Below are positions 56,080 through 64,000 of a stretch of 64,000 nucleotides of DNA, piece after piece. Under the pieces are notes generated by a model. The model worked only from the letters and a program-made list of their open reading frames with translations. It was not told the origin of the DNA and ran no database searches. The stretch's first letter is position 1. Every line of letters begins with the position of its first letter. This DNA is from Sphingomonas albertensis (lineage in GTDB: Bacteria > Pseudomonadota > Alphaproteobacteria > Sphingomonadales > Sphingomonadaceae): NCBI RefSeq assembly GCF_014358075.1, contig NZ_JACONT010000004.1, positions 1 to 64,000 of the forward strand, read 5' to 3'. The position numbers were made by a program, and so were the translations under genes.

Positions 56080-56541
56080 TTATTGACGCTTGAGCGCCCG
56101 CAGATACGAACGCATCGCCTCTTCGCCATTGTAGCTGAGGGATATCTCGACCCTGCGGCGATCCGTCGGGTCGATGACGCGATCGATCAGCTTCAGCTTG
56201 TGGAGATGCTCGATCCACCGTTGCGATGTCGTCACGGGCGCGTCGGACATGCTGACCAGGGCCTTGATGTTCATCGGTGCCCGGTCGTCGCGGGACACGA
56301 ACAGCGCCAGCAGCATGTCCCAGGCCGGTTCGTGAAACAATTCCTCGGGAAGGAACTGACGCCGCATCCGCCGCTCGGCGAGCACCGCGTTGGCACGGTC
56401 GACCAGCATAGCCTCGCTCGGCACGTCGCCGACGGCTATGGGTTCCGATGCCTGTGCGACACGGCCGTTGAACTCTTCGGCCACAGCGGAAAGCTTTGCG
56501 GTCAGATCCTTGATCAGATCGACTACGGACTCGTTCTTCAC
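56080..56541 (-). CDS. MarR-like winged-helix transcriptional regulator
   Basis: The product of about 153 residues ends in a winged helix. MNIKALVSMSDAPVTTSQRW is the helix-turn-helix and LIDRVIDPTDRRRVEISLSY is the wing with the Asp-x-Arg-Arg signature of MarR proteins. The N-terminal 70 residues are helical and may mediate dimerisation. The GTG at 56541 has GAGGGG 6 bp upstream; a TTG at 56544 is also possible. The gene points towards the DUF11 locus with a 243-bp AT-rich gap. It probably controls that locus or itself. The ligand is unknown. Confidence 0.82.
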   Translation of the reverse strand: MKNESVVDLIKDLTAKLSAVAEEFNGRVAQASEPIAVGDVPSEAMLVDRANAVLAERRMRRQFLPEELFHEPAWDMLLALFVSRDDRAPMNIKALVSMSDAPVTTSQRWIEHLHKLKLIDRVIDPTDRRRVEISLSYNGEEAMRSYLRALKRQ

Positions 56542-57009
56542 CAAAAGCCCCTCTTCCTCCCACGATCCGGATTTCGACACCCGACCTCGATGCTCACGGA
56601 CATGTGCCGTTTTCGAACAGGGCGTCGAACCGAACCGAAACCGCATCCGACCTGAATCCAGATCAAATGCGATCTTACTCTCGACCTATGCGACCAAATA
56701 TCAACCTAATCCTTTGGAATCCGGTAATCCTGTATAATTCGAATGCACGATCACGACGATTTCTCCCTGCTATTCTTGCTGCAAACGATTTAATTAGGTT
56801 CAATATGGTTCAGTTCGGCCGACTGCGGCGTCGAGGGTATGTTTGTCGGTAACCAATATTTACGGAACGGCCGAAAACCGGCGCGGTATCGATCGGTGCG
56901 CTGTACGCCGAACTTCGGCCACCGATTCGCCTGGAATCCCAGCCTTGATAGGCGCAGGCCGATTGGCCACGTCACGCGTTGACGGCTCGGTCGCATGGGA
57001 AAGGGTATC
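56542..57009. promoter_or_regulatory. Divergent AT-rich region between MarR-like gene and polyketide synthase gene
   Basis: The 468-bp gap separates two divergent genes and should contain both promoters. The part at about 56680-56870 is AT-rich compared with the genes. I could not support any gene, hairpin or repeat in it. It is the second AT-rich island next to the DUF11 locus. Confidence 0.5.
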
Positions 57010-58074
57010 GTGTCCGCTTATCTGAATGCCGTTGGTTCCGCCGTACCCGGTCACGATATCCACGATGCCTTCATAGCCTGGGCTCGATCGCGCATCGAAC
57101 CGCGCACGCAGCGCGTGTTCGACCGGATGGCGTCGCGATCGGGCATCGCGCATCGCTGGTCGGTGTTGCCGCCGACCGCGGACGGGGGGTCGCCGGTCGA
57201 CGATGCCGGCTTCTACGCCGCCGAGCCGCATCCCGGCACCGCGGCGCGGATGACGCTCTATGCCGAGCACGCCCCCGACCTGGCGATCCGCGCGATCGCG
57301 GCGTTGCGCACGAAGGTCGCCGTCGAGGGGATCACGCATCTGGTGGTGGCGAGCTGCACCGGCTTCGTCGCGCCGGGGATCGACCAGATCATCGCGCGAC
57401 GGCTCGGCCTGTCGTCCAGCGTCGAGCGGCTGCTGATCGGCTTCATGGGGTGTTACGCCGCCGTCGTCGCGTTGCGCAGCGCGCGCCACATCGTCCGATC
57501 CGAGCCCAAGGCGCGCGTCCTGGTCGTCACGGTCGAGCTCTCGACGCTGCATCTCCAGCCCGCCAACGAGATCGAGCCCTTGCTGGCGATGCTCCAGTTC
57601 GGCGACGGGGCCGCCGCCGCGCTGGTCACTGCCGATGCGACCGGGCTCGAACTCGGTACCCCGTTCGCAGCCGCACTCGCCGATACAGAGGCTTTGATCC
57701 GCTGGGACGTCACCGATGCGGGCTTTGCGATGCACCTGTCCGGCGAGGTTCCCGCGCGGATCGCCACGGCGTTGGCGGATACCGAGTTTCGCGCGATCGT
57801 CAGCGATGGCCGGCCGCCGGAGACGATCGACGGCTGGGCGGTGCATGCCGGCGGCCGATCGATCCTCGACGCGGTCGAGCATGCGATGCAGCTCAAGCCC
57901 GAGGCGCTGGCGGCGTCGCGGCAGGTGCTGGCGGACAACGGCAACATGTCGTCGGCGACGTTGATGTTCGTGTTCGAGCGCCTGCTCGCCGGGCCGCCGA
58001 TCGCGCACGGGGTCGCGCTCGCGTTCGGGCCGGGACTGGCGGCGGAGGGCTTCGGGTTCCGAAGCGCGCCATGA
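57010..58074 (+). CDS. Type III polyketide synthase
   Basis: The 354-residue product is a chalcone-synthase-like enzyme that condenses malonyl-CoA onto an acyl starter. The catalytic triad is present: Cys116 in VVASCTGFVAPGID, His279 in WAVHAGGRSIL and Asn312 in DNGNMSSATL. The 33-residue gap between His and Asn equals that in plant chalcone synthase. The GTG at 57010 has AAAGGG just upstream; the ATG at 56995 would add five residues. The gene overlaps the methyltransferase gene by 4 bp. Bacterial relatives make alkylresorcinols, alkylpyrones or phloroglucinols. The product here is unknown. Confidence 0.92.
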   Translation: MSAYLNAVGSAVPGHDIHDAFIAWARSRIEPRTQRVFDRMASRSGIAHRWSVLPPTADGGSPVDDAGFYAAEPHPGTAARMTLYAEHAPDLAIRAIAALRTKVAVEGITHLVVASCTGFVAPGIDQIIARRLGLSSSVERLLIGFMGCYAAVVALRSARHIVRSEPKARVLVVTVELSTLHLQPANEIEPLLAMLQFGDGAAAALVTADATGLELGTPFAAALADTEALIRWDVTDAGFAMHLSGEVPARIATALADTEFRAIVSDGRPPETIDGWAVHAGGRSILDAVEHAMQLKPEALAASRQVLADNGNMSSATLMFVFERLLAGPPIAHGVALAFGPGLAAEGFGFRSAP

Positions 58075-58751
58075 GCCTAGCCATTCGCAGCCAGGCCGAA
58101 GAACTGATGGACGCCGACGACCTCGATGCGGCGACTTATGCGGACGTCGTCGGCGATCTCGCCACTGTCAACACGGTGACGATGGCGCGCCGCCCGACGC
58201 TCGATTTCCTGGCGCGGGCAACAGCCGGGCGGACACGCTTCCGGCTGCTCGACGTGGGCTTTGGCGACGGCGACATGCTGCGCCGGATCGCGCGCTGGGC
58301 CGAGGCAAAGGGCATCGAGGCGCAGCTGGTCGGCGTCGATCTCAACCCGCGCAGCGAACAGGCGGCGCGGGCGCATGGTGGCGACATCCGCTATGTCACC
58401 GGCGATTATGCCGACCTTGCCGACGAGCCCTGGGACGTGATCGTCAGCAGCCTCGTCGCGCATCACATGACCCATGACCAGCTCGTGGCGTTCCTGCGCT
58501 TCATGGAGGCGCACGCAAGCGCCGGGTGGTTCGTCAACGACCTCCATCGTCACGGCTTCGCGCATTGGGGCTTCCCCGTCCTCGCGACCCTGGCGCGCTG
58601 GCACCCGATCGTCCGTCACGACGGCACGCTGTCGATCGCGCGCAGCTATCGCCCCGACGAATGGCCGCCGCTGCTCGCCGAAGCCGGTATCACCAAGGGG
58701 AAGGTCCGCCGCGTCTTCCCGTTCCGGTTATGCGTCGAACGCCTGCGCTGA
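58071..58751 (+). CDS. SAM-dependent methyltransferase of the polyketide cassette
   Basis: The 226-residue product has a class I methyltransferase fold. FRLLDVGFGDGDMLRRIA is the SAM-binding motif I, LVGVDLNPRSEQAA is motif II and VIVSSLVAHHMTHDQLVAFL is the post-motif region. Its ATG overlaps the polyketide synthase stop (ATGA) and its end overlaps the oxidoreductase gene by 22 bp. It probably O- or C-methylates the polyketide. The acceptor is not shown by the sequence. Confidence 0.9.
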   Translation: MSLAIRSQAEELMDADDLDAATYADVVGDLATVNTVTMARRPTLDFLARATAGRTRFRLLDVGFGDGDMLRRIARWAEAKGIEAQLVGVDLNPRSEQAARAHGGDIRYVTGDYADLADEPWDVIVSSLVAHHMTHDQLVAFLRFMEAHASAGWFVNDLHRHGFAHWGFPVLATLARWHPIVRHDGTLSIARSYRPDEWPPLLAEAGITKGKVRRVFPFRLCVERLR

Positions 58752-59818
58752 TCGTCGGCGGCGGGCTCGCCGGGGCCGCGACCGCGATCGGCCTCGCGCG
58801 CGCCGGTCTGCCGCATCTGCTCGTCGAACGATCGCGCGAGACCGGCGATGCGATCTGCGGCGGGTTCCTCAGCTGGCGGACACTGGAGACGCTCGCCGAC
58901 CTCGGTATCGATCCCGACACGCTCAACCCCGAGCGCGTGACGCGCGCCCGCATCTACGCGGGTACGCGACGCGCGGATGCCGCCCTCCCCCGTCCCGCGG
59001 TGTCGGTCACGCGCCACCGGCTGGACACGGTCATGCTGGCGGAAGCCGCACGGCTCGGCACGCCGGTCGAGCGCGGCGTCACCGTGCGCGAGATCGACGG
59101 CATGACGGTCCGCACCGCGGACGGCGCGACGTTCGCCCCCGACGCGCTGTTCCTCGCCAGCGGCAAGCACGACGTTCGCGGGATGGCGCGGCCGGAAGGC
59201 GCGCGCGGCGCCGACCCGACGCTGGGGTTACGCGTCCGTATCGCCCCCTCCCCGGCGCTCCGCGCGGCGCTCGACGGCGGAATCGAGCTGCACCTGTTCG
59301 ACCGCGGCTATGCGGGCCTCGCGATGCAGGAGGACGGCACCGCGAACCTGTGCATGGCCGTGCATCGATCGAGGCTTCAGGCCGCTGGATCCCCCGCGCA
59401 GTTGCTCGATGCACTGGGTCGCGAGATGCCAGCGCTCGGCGAATGGGTCGCCCTGATCGACGGACGCGCACCGATCGATGCGATCGCCAACGTGCCCTAT
59501 GGCTGGCGGCAGCGCGCGGGCGTCGACGCGACATTCCGGCTCGGCGACCAGGCCGGCGTCATCCCCTCGCTCGCCGGCGAAGGCATGGGCATCGCGCTGG
59601 CCAGCGGAGCCGCGGCCGCCGACGCCTATGTCCGCGGCGGTCCCGCTTCGGCAGCGCGGTGGCAGGAGGATTTCGCCCGCCGCCTCGCCCGCCCGATCGG
59701 CATCGCCAGCATCGTCCGCCAGGTCGCCGAAAGTACGCGGGCAGCCTGGTTGCTGCCGCTGATGCGCCCTTCCCTGATCCAGGTGATCGCCAACGCGACG
59801 AGAATAGGCCAGACCTAG
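58730..59818 (+). CDS. FAD-dependent oxidoreductase of the polyketide cassette
   Basis: The 362-residue product begins with a dinucleotide-binding motif ALIVGGGLAGAATAIGLARA. A second FAD motif is seen at RLGDQAGVIPSLAGEGMGIA. The overall pattern resembles the geranylgeranyl reductase/halogenase branch of flavin monooxygenases. ATG 58730 lies 22 bp inside the methyltransferase gene, so expression is coupled. It likely hydroxylates or reduces the polyketide. The order synthase, methyltransferase, flavoprotein recalls the Streptomyces srsABC phenolic lipid genes in function, although close homology is not claimed. Confidence 0.87.
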   Translation: MRRTPALIVGGGLAGAATAIGLARAGLPHLLVERSRETGDAICGGFLSWRTLETLADLGIDPDTLNPERVTRARIYAGTRRADAALPRPAVSVTRHRLDTVMLAEAARLGTPVERGVTVREIDGMTVRTADGATFAPDALFLASGKHDVRGMARPEGARGADPTLGLRVRIAPSPALRAALDGGIELHLFDRGYAGLAMQEDGTANLCMAVHRSRLQAAGSPAQLLDALGREMPALGEWVALIDGRAPIDAIANVPYGWRQRAGVDATFRLGDQAGVIPSLAGEGMGIALASGAAAADAYVRGGPASAARWQEDFARRLARPIGIASIVRQVAESTRAAWLLPLMRPSLIQVIANATRIGQT

Positions 59819-59872
59819 AGCCCGTCCCTACGCCATATTGAAATCCGTCCCGCCAGCACGAGATTCAAACCC

Positions 59873-60283
59873 ATGGACCAACTCAATCTTTCCGAAGCCG
59901 AGTGGCGCAAGCGACTCACCCCCGAGCAATATCATGTGCTGCGCGAGGCGGGGACCGAGCGTGCGTTCGCGGGCGCACTCAACGACAACAAGGCCGACGG
60001 CATCTATCGTTGTGCCGCGTGCAGCAACGAACTGTTCGACAGCGCCGACAAATATGATTCCGGCTCGGGCTGGCCCAGCTTCACCCGGCCGATCGGTCCC
60101 GACGCCGTCACCGATCACGCCGATCGCAGCCACGGCATGACCCGTATCGAGACGCGGTGCGCGCGCTGCGACAGCCATATGGGGCATGTCTTCCCGGACG
60201 GTCCGCCGCCGACCGGCCAGCGCTATTGCATGAATTCGCTGTCGCTCGAATTCCGACCGCGCAAAGCGAACGCTGCGGCTTGA
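59873..60283 (+). CDS. msrB: Peptide-methionine (R)-S-oxide reductase
   Basis: The 136-residue product reduces the R form of methionine sulfoxide in proteins. The zinc site is formed by CAACSNELF and CARCDSHMGHVF. The catalytic cysteine is Cys119 in RYCMNSLSLEF. SGSGWPSFTRPI is the substrate-binding signature. No signal peptide is present. It lies alone between the polyketide cassette and the penicillin-binding protein gene, on the same strand as both. Confidence 0.97.
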   Translation: MDQLNLSEAEWRKRLTPEQYHVLREAGTERAFAGALNDNKADGIYRCAACSNELFDSADKYDSGSGWPSFTRPIGPDAVTDHADRSHGMTRIETRCARCDSHMGHVFPDGPPPTGQRYCMNSLSLEFRPRKANAAA

Positions 60284-60327
60284 TGCTGCTTGTAGGGCGG
60301 GGACATCGCGCGTAATTCTGCGGCCAC

Positions 60328-62547
60328 ATGGCTCGTACGCGTTCTGCTTCCCCGTCCCGTCGGTCCCCAACTCCCCCGGCGTCACGCTGGCGGCGACGGC
60401 TGGTCGTGTTCCTGCAGCTCTGCGTCGGGATCGGCGTTCTCGCGCTCGGCGCGCTGGCGATCGCGGTGTACGTCGCGATGTCGCAGCTCCCCAGCTTCGA
60501 CAGCCTGAAATCGTCGCCCAACGGCCAGATGATCCGCGTCCATGCCGCCGACGGCACCGTGATCGTGTCGATGGGCCCGAGCTTCGGCGAATGGCTCCCT
60601 TACGGACAGATCCCCAAGGTCATGCGCGACGCGACCGTGTCGGTCGAGGATCGCCGCTTTCGCTCGCATATCGGCGTCGATCCGGTTGGTGTCGCACGCT
60701 CGGTAAAGGTGCGGTATGACCGCGGTCACTGGACGCAGGGCGGCTCGACGATCACGCAGCAGCTGGCACGGACCGTCTTCCTCAACAACCAGAAGAAGTT
60801 CGGCCGGAAATTCCGCGAGGCGATCCTCGCATTCGCGCTCGAATGGAAGTTCAGCAAGGACCAGATCCTCGAACTCTATCTGAACAAGGTCTATTACGGC
60901 GGCGGGGCATACGGGATCGACGCGGCGAGCCGGAAGTTCTTCGGCCACGGCGCGGATCACCTGAGCCTCGCCGAGGCCGCGGTCATCGCCGGCCTGGTCA
61001 AGGCACCGTCCAACTACTCGCCGACCGCCGATGCCGAGGCCGCGATGGGCCGCGCCGGCGTCGTGCTGGAGACGATGCAGGAAACCGGCGCGATCACCGC
61101 GTCCGAGGCTGCCGATGCGGACGTATCCGGCCTGAAACTAGCGCCTGAGCCCAAGCAGAACAGCGTCCGCTATTTCACCGACTGGGCGCTGCCGCAGCTC
61201 GACACGCTGATCGACGAGACCACCGAGCCCCTGGAAGTCTGGACGACGCTCGATCTCAACATGCAGCGTCAAGCCGATGCGGCGATCCGCGCCAATGCCC
61301 CGGCCGGCGCACAGGGCGCACTGGTCGCGCTCGATCGTGGCGGCGAAGTGCGCGCGATGGTCGGCGGCAAGGATTACGTCTCGTCGATCTACAACCGCGC
61401 GACGCAGGCAGTCCGCCAGCCGGGCTCGGCGTTCAAGCTGTTCGTCTACCTCGCCGCGCTGGAGGCGGGCCACAAGCCGGAGGATTCGGTCGTCGACGAA
61501 CCCGTCACGATCCAGGGCTGGAGCCCGCGCAACGATTCCCGGCGCAACTCCGGCGCGGTGTCGCTACGCACCGCCTTCGCCTATTCGCTCAACACCATTG
61601 CCGCCAAGCTGGGCCAGGAAGTCGGCTTCAACACGGTCGCCGACATGGCGCGCCGGTTCGGCATCACGACGCCGGTCAACGTGCATCCGTCGATGGTGCT
61701 CGGCACGTCCGAGGTCCGCGTGATCGACATGACGCGCGCCTTCGCGTCGGTCGCCAGCAAGGGCGTCGCGGTCACGCCGTACGGAATCACGCGCGTCACC
61801 GCGAACGGCCAGACGATCTACACGCATGAGGTCGATCGCAGCCATGTGCTCGTCGCGCCCTATGTCGCCGCCGAGATGACCGATCTGCTCCAGACCGCGG
61901 TCAACACCGGCACCGGCCGCGCGGCGCAGATCGGCCGCCCGGTCGCAGGCAAGACGGGAACGACCAGCTCGTCGAAGGATGGCTGGTTCCTGGGCTTCTC
62001 CAGCGGCATCACGACCGGCGTGTGGATGGGGCGTGACGACGCCAAGCCGATCGCCGGGCTGCATGGCGGCCAAGCACCGGCGCGTGCCTGGGCGGCGTTC
62101 ATGAAGCCCGCGACCGCCAACCGTCCGATCGAGCAGTTCGATACGAAGGTGACCCTGCCCGAGTGGCAGCTCGAACCCGACGAGGAGAGCTATTTCGGCC
62201 AGCCCGACAATGGCCAGATGGCGGTCGACGCCGACGGCAATCCGATCGATCCAGGCGAGCCGCCGGTACCGACCGACGCGCAGACCGGCGATACGATCCC
62301 GCGGCCAGATGCGGATCAGCCCGAGACGCCGGCCGCGCCACCGGCCCCACCGCAGCAGATGAATCAGGACTGGATCGACCGTGTCACCGGCCGCAACCAG
62401 CCGCGTCAGGAGCAACCGGCAGGACGCCAGCCGCTAACCCGCGACGTGCCGCGCGATAGATATCAGGACGGCCGATACCAGGACGGCCGATACCAGGACG
62501 ACCGCAACCAGGATCGCCGGTATCAGGACGATCGCCCGAACCAGTGA
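60328..62547 (+). CDS. Class A penicillin-binding protein (PBP1A family)
   Basis: The 739-residue product polymerises and cross-links peptidoglycan. A basic N-terminus leads to one membrane anchor (about 27-50). The GT51 domain has EDRRFRSHIGVD and GGSTITQQLARTVFLNNQKK. The transpeptidase domain has the serine motif PGSAFK, YSLNT (SxN) and AGKTGTTSS (KTG). From about residue 630 a Pro/Asp/Gln-rich tail follows that ends in RYQDG-type repeats. The last 25 bp overlap the convergent metallopeptidase gene. mrcA or pbpC-like naming is uncertain, so no symbol is given. Confidence 0.94.
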   Translation: MARTRSASPSRRSPTPPASRWRRRLVVFLQLCVGIGVLALGALAIAVYVAMSQLPSFDSLKSSPNGQMIRVHAADGTVIVSMGPSFGEWLPYGQIPKVMRDATVSVEDRRFRSHIGVDPVGVARSVKVRYDRGHWTQGGSTITQQLARTVFLNNQKKFGRKFREAILAFALEWKFSKDQILELYLNKVYYGGGAYGIDAASRKFFGHGADHLSLAEAAVIAGLVKAPSNYSPTADAEAAMGRAGVVLETMQETGAITASEAADADVSGLKLAPEPKQNSVRYFTDWALPQLDTLIDETTEPLEVWTTLDLNMQRQADAAIRANAPAGAQGALVALDRGGEVRAMVGGKDYVSSIYNRATQAVRQPGSAFKLFVYLAALEAGHKPEDSVVDEPVTIQGWSPRNDSRRNSGAVSLRTAFAYSLNTIAAKLGQEVGFNTVADMARRFGITTPVNVHPSMVLGTSEVRVIDMTRAFASVASKGVAVTPYGITRVTANGQTIYTHEVDRSHVLVAPYVAAEMTDLLQTAVNTGTGRAAQIGRPVAGKTGTTSSSKDGWFLGFSSGITTGVWMGRDDAKPIAGLHGGQAPARAWAAFMKPATANRPIEQFDTKVTLPEWQLEPDEESYFGQPDNGQMAVDADGNPIDPGEPPVPTDAQTGDTIPRPDADQPETPAAPPAPPQQMNQDWIDRVTGRNQPRQEQPAGRQPLTRDVPRDRYQDGRYQDGRYQDDRNQDRRYQDDRPNQ
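62458..62532 (+). repeat. 15-bp tandem repeat at the 3' end of the PBP gene
   Basis: Five units of 15 bp encode variants of Arg-Tyr-Gln-Asp-Gly. Units two and three are nearly identical at DNA level (CGATACCAGGACGGC). The repeat lies in the hydrophilic tail outside the catalytic domains. Its unit length keeps the frame, so copy number can vary without truncation. Confidence 0.85.
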
Positions 62548-63197
62548 AGTTCGGCGCCATGCGTGCGTAACCAGACGCGCGCGGGCGTAGGATCCTCGCC
62601 GTAGAGCTGCTCGACCAGCGCGTGGAAGACCGGCGCGTGGTTCATGTGGACGCGGTGCGCGACTTCGTGTGCGACGGTGGCGCGACGGACCCAGCTCGGC
62701 GCGAGGATCAGGCGCCAGCTGTAGCGGATCACGCCGCTCGACGCGCAACTGCCCCAGCGGCCCTTGGCATCGCCGACCGCGACCTGCGCGACGCTCACCT
62801 TCGCCTTGGCGGCATATTCGGCAGTTTCGGTTTCGAGCACGGCGAGGGCGGTGCGTTTCAGCCACGCCTCGACACGCCGCGCGATCGTTTCGGTCGGCCC
62901 CGACAGCGACAAGACCGAGCCTTCGCGTACCACGGCGCGGCGGCTGCCCGGCGTCCACTCGATCGTCAGCGGTTCGTCGGCGACGGTCACGACAGCGCCG
63001 GGGACGAAGGGGCGGGGCTGGGGGAGCAATGCGCGCTGTTCGGCGATCCAGCCAGCCTTGTCCTCGGCCCAGGCCAGCGCCTGCTTCAGCGCCGCCCGCT
63101 TGGGCAGGACGAGCCGCGCGCGGCCGCTCGCAGGATCGATCGACAGTCGCGCACGACGGGCGCGAGGGTGACGGACGATCTCCAGGCCTTCTATCAT
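62523..63197 (-). CDS. YgjP-like zinc metallopeptidase (DUF45)
   Basis: The 224-residue product belongs to the M48-like DUF45/YgjP family. The zinc motif HEVAHRVHMNH starts at His177, with a further conserved region RVWLRTHGAELHWF at the end. KGRWGSCASSGVIRYSWRLI is the family hallmark. No signal peptide is present. The 3' end overlaps the PBP gene by 25 bp in the opposite direction. Substrates are unknown. It is followed by the UPF0260 gene on the same strand, with 26 bp between them. Confidence 0.9.
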   Translation of the reverse strand: MIEGLEIVRHPRARRARLSIDPASGRARLVLPKRAALKQALAWAEDKAGWIAEQRALLPQPRPFVPGAVVTVADEPLTIEWTPGSRRAVVREGSVLSLSGPTETIARRVEAWLKRTALAVLETETAEYAAKAKVSVAQVAVGDAKGRWGSCASSGVIRYSWRLILAPSWVRRATVAHEVAHRVHMNHAPVFHALVEQLYGEDPTPARVWLRTHGAELHWFGRSS

Positions 63198-63223
63198 CGG
63201 GCGATCACGAGGCGATCACCGGC

Positions 63224-63658
63224 TCACAGTTCGCGGTCGATCACGTGATATTCCAGCTCACCCGCCTCGTCCTCGCTGACGGTCCAGCCGCGCACAGATT
63301 GCTTGGCGCGGTGGACGGCCTCGCGATCGCCGCAGACGAGGTAATGCCACTCGGGGAGTTGCTCGCCGGCCGCACGCAGGCGGTAGGCGCAGGTCGAGGG
63401 CAGCCAGTCGATCCCGTGGACATTGCCGGTCGTCAGCCGCACGCATTCGGGCACATAGGCGTGGCGATGGCGGTAATCGGAGCATTGTCCGCTGCGCCGG
63501 TCGAGCAGGCGGCACGAGACGTTGGTCGCGACGAGCTCGCCGGTCTCCTCGTCCTCGAGCTTGTGGATGCAGCATTTGCCACAGCCGTCGCACAAGGCTT
63601 CCCATTGGCCGCGGTCGAGTTGCTCGATCGGCGTATCTTCCCAGAAGCGCGCGCTCAC
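63224..63658 (-). CDS. UPF0260 (YcgN-like) cysteine-cluster protein
   Basis: The 144-residue product matches UPF0260. The N-terminal FWEDTPIEQLDRGQWEALC is diagnostic. LCDGCGKCCIHKLEDEETG gives a CxxCxxCC cluster that could bind metal or an iron-sulfur centre. Further cysteines are in VSCRLLD, GQCSDY and YVPECVRL. The function is unknown. The ATG overlaps the stop of the upstream SCO1-like gene by 4 bp. Confidence 0.92.
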   Translation of the reverse strand: MSARFWEDTPIEQLDRGQWEALCDGCGKCCIHKLEDEETGELVATNVSCRLLDRRSGQCSDYRHRHAYVPECVRLTTGNVHGIDWLPSTCAYRLRAAGEQLPEWHYLVCGDREAVHRAKQSVRGWTVSEDEAGELEYHVIDREL

Positions 63659-64000
63659 GATACCCAGCGCTTGATCTCTGTCGCCACCGCGTCGGGCCCT
63701 TGTTCCTGCGGCAGCAAAGCGATCGGCTTGCCGTCCGGGTCCATCAGATAGGCCTGGCGGCTGTGGTTTACGAGGTAGCCGCCGCCGGGGGAGGGGTCGC
63801 CCTTGCTCGAATACACCGCATATTCTGTCTTGATCCGGTCGATCGCTTGCGGACTGCCGGTCAGGCCGACCATCCGCGGGTGGAACGCGGAGACGAACTC
63901 CTTGAGCTCCGCGGGGGTATCGCGCGCCGGATCGACCGTCACGAACACCGGCACGATCTTCGCGGCGATCGCGGGGTCGCTCGCCTCGAGCTTTTTCACC
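63655..64000 (-). CDS. SCO1/SenC-family copper chaperone, partial
   Basis: Only the C-terminal 115 residues or so are inside the window; the gene continues past base 64000. IVPVFVTVDPARDTPAELKE and FHPRMVGLTGSP are SCO1 signatures, and His in YLVNHSRQAYLMDPDG is the expected copper ligand. The CxxxC motif would be in the missing part. SCO1 proteins insert copper into cytochrome oxidase. The stop overlaps the UPF0260 start, so the two are coupled. Confidence 0.9.
   Translation of the reverse strand, partial: VKKLEASDPAIAAKIVPVFVTVDPARDTPAELKEFVSAFHPRMVGLTGSPQAIDRIKTEYAVYSSKGDPSPGGGYLVNHSRQAYLMDPDGKPIALLPQEQGPDAVATEIKRWVS

Noticed and set aside
55837..57009. Genomic island boundary at the AT-rich regions
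   Set aside because: The AT-rich DNA is confined to intergenic stretches. The flanking genes have the same GC-rich codon use as the rest, and no integrase, tRNA or direct repeat borders them.
62458..62532. CRISPR-like or satellite array
   Set aside because: The 15-bp units are contiguous, keep the PBP reading frame and have no spacers. They are a coding tandem repeat.

Overview
The window looks like part of the chromosome of a GC-rich alphaproteobacterium, most likely Sphingomonas or a close relative in the Sphingomonadaceae. This assignment is an inference. It rests on the high GC content, a LexA site of the alphaproteobacterial GAAC-N7-GAAC type upstream of an imuA-imuB-dnaE2 mutagenesis cassette, a haem gene cluster running into a mitofilin (Mic60) domain, large TonB-dependent receptors, a ManD-type mannonate dehydratase, and dispersed palindromic repeats of about 125 bp. 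I see no prophage, insertion sequence, CRISPR array or rRNA. One tRNA gene, tRNA-Gly(GCC), is present.

Layout. 0-5 kb: gpsA and tsaD read leftwards, and hemC and a hemD-mic60 fused frame read rightwards from a short divergent promoter. 5-26 kb: a glucuronoxylan and uronate utilisation region. On the minus strand a GH3 glycosidase, ManD, an ExuT-like transporter, UxaC and UxuB form one tightly packed operon. A GH67 alpha-glucuronidase and an SGNH esterase diverge from it across a perfect LacI-family type operator. Next come a large double beta-helix plus propeller protein (minus), an orphan LuxR-type HTH protein, a GntP permease, a GntR/FCD regulator and a TonB-dependent receptor. The receptor gene carries a second LacI-type operator in its first codons. 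26-31 kb: a DUF389 membrane protein, tRNA-Gly and a second TonB-dependent receptor with a clear terminator. 31.7-37.5 kb: the SOS-controlled imuA-imuB-dnaE2 cassette, with a palindromic repeat inserted in frame inside dnaE2. 37.8-47.4 kb: housekeeping genes, namely a thioredoxin-TPR protein, a Lon N-domain protein, a Trm112-like protein, a DUF2238 protein, bluB, a ubiH-like gene, ftsK, an OprB porin and lolA.

47.7-56.5 kb holds the least understood locus. It is a minus-strand set of three secreted DUF11-like proteins or small Ig-like proteins, a 1683-residue protein joining DUF11, carboxypeptidase-like and invasin-like modules to an outer-membrane barrel, and an 81-residue protein of unknown function. 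A MarR-like regulator lies upstream, separated by an AT-rich region with a dyad that could be its operator. It resembles a surface-structure or adhesin assembly locus and I know of no described system that matches it. 57-59.8 kb is a translationally coupled type III polyketide synthase, methyltransferase and FAD oxidoreductase cassette. 59.8-64 kb contains msrB, a class A penicillin-binding protein, a YgjP-like metallopeptidase, a UPF0260 protein and a partial SCO1/SenC gene.

How the genes work together. The 5-26 kb region can release 4-O-methylglucuronate side chains and xylose from glucuronoxylan fragments, import uronate, and convert glucuronate through fructuronate and mannonate to 2-keto-3-deoxygluconate. 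The KDG kinase and aldolase, the LacI regulator and any xylanase are not in the window. All functions were assigned by reading protein motifs, without database searches.
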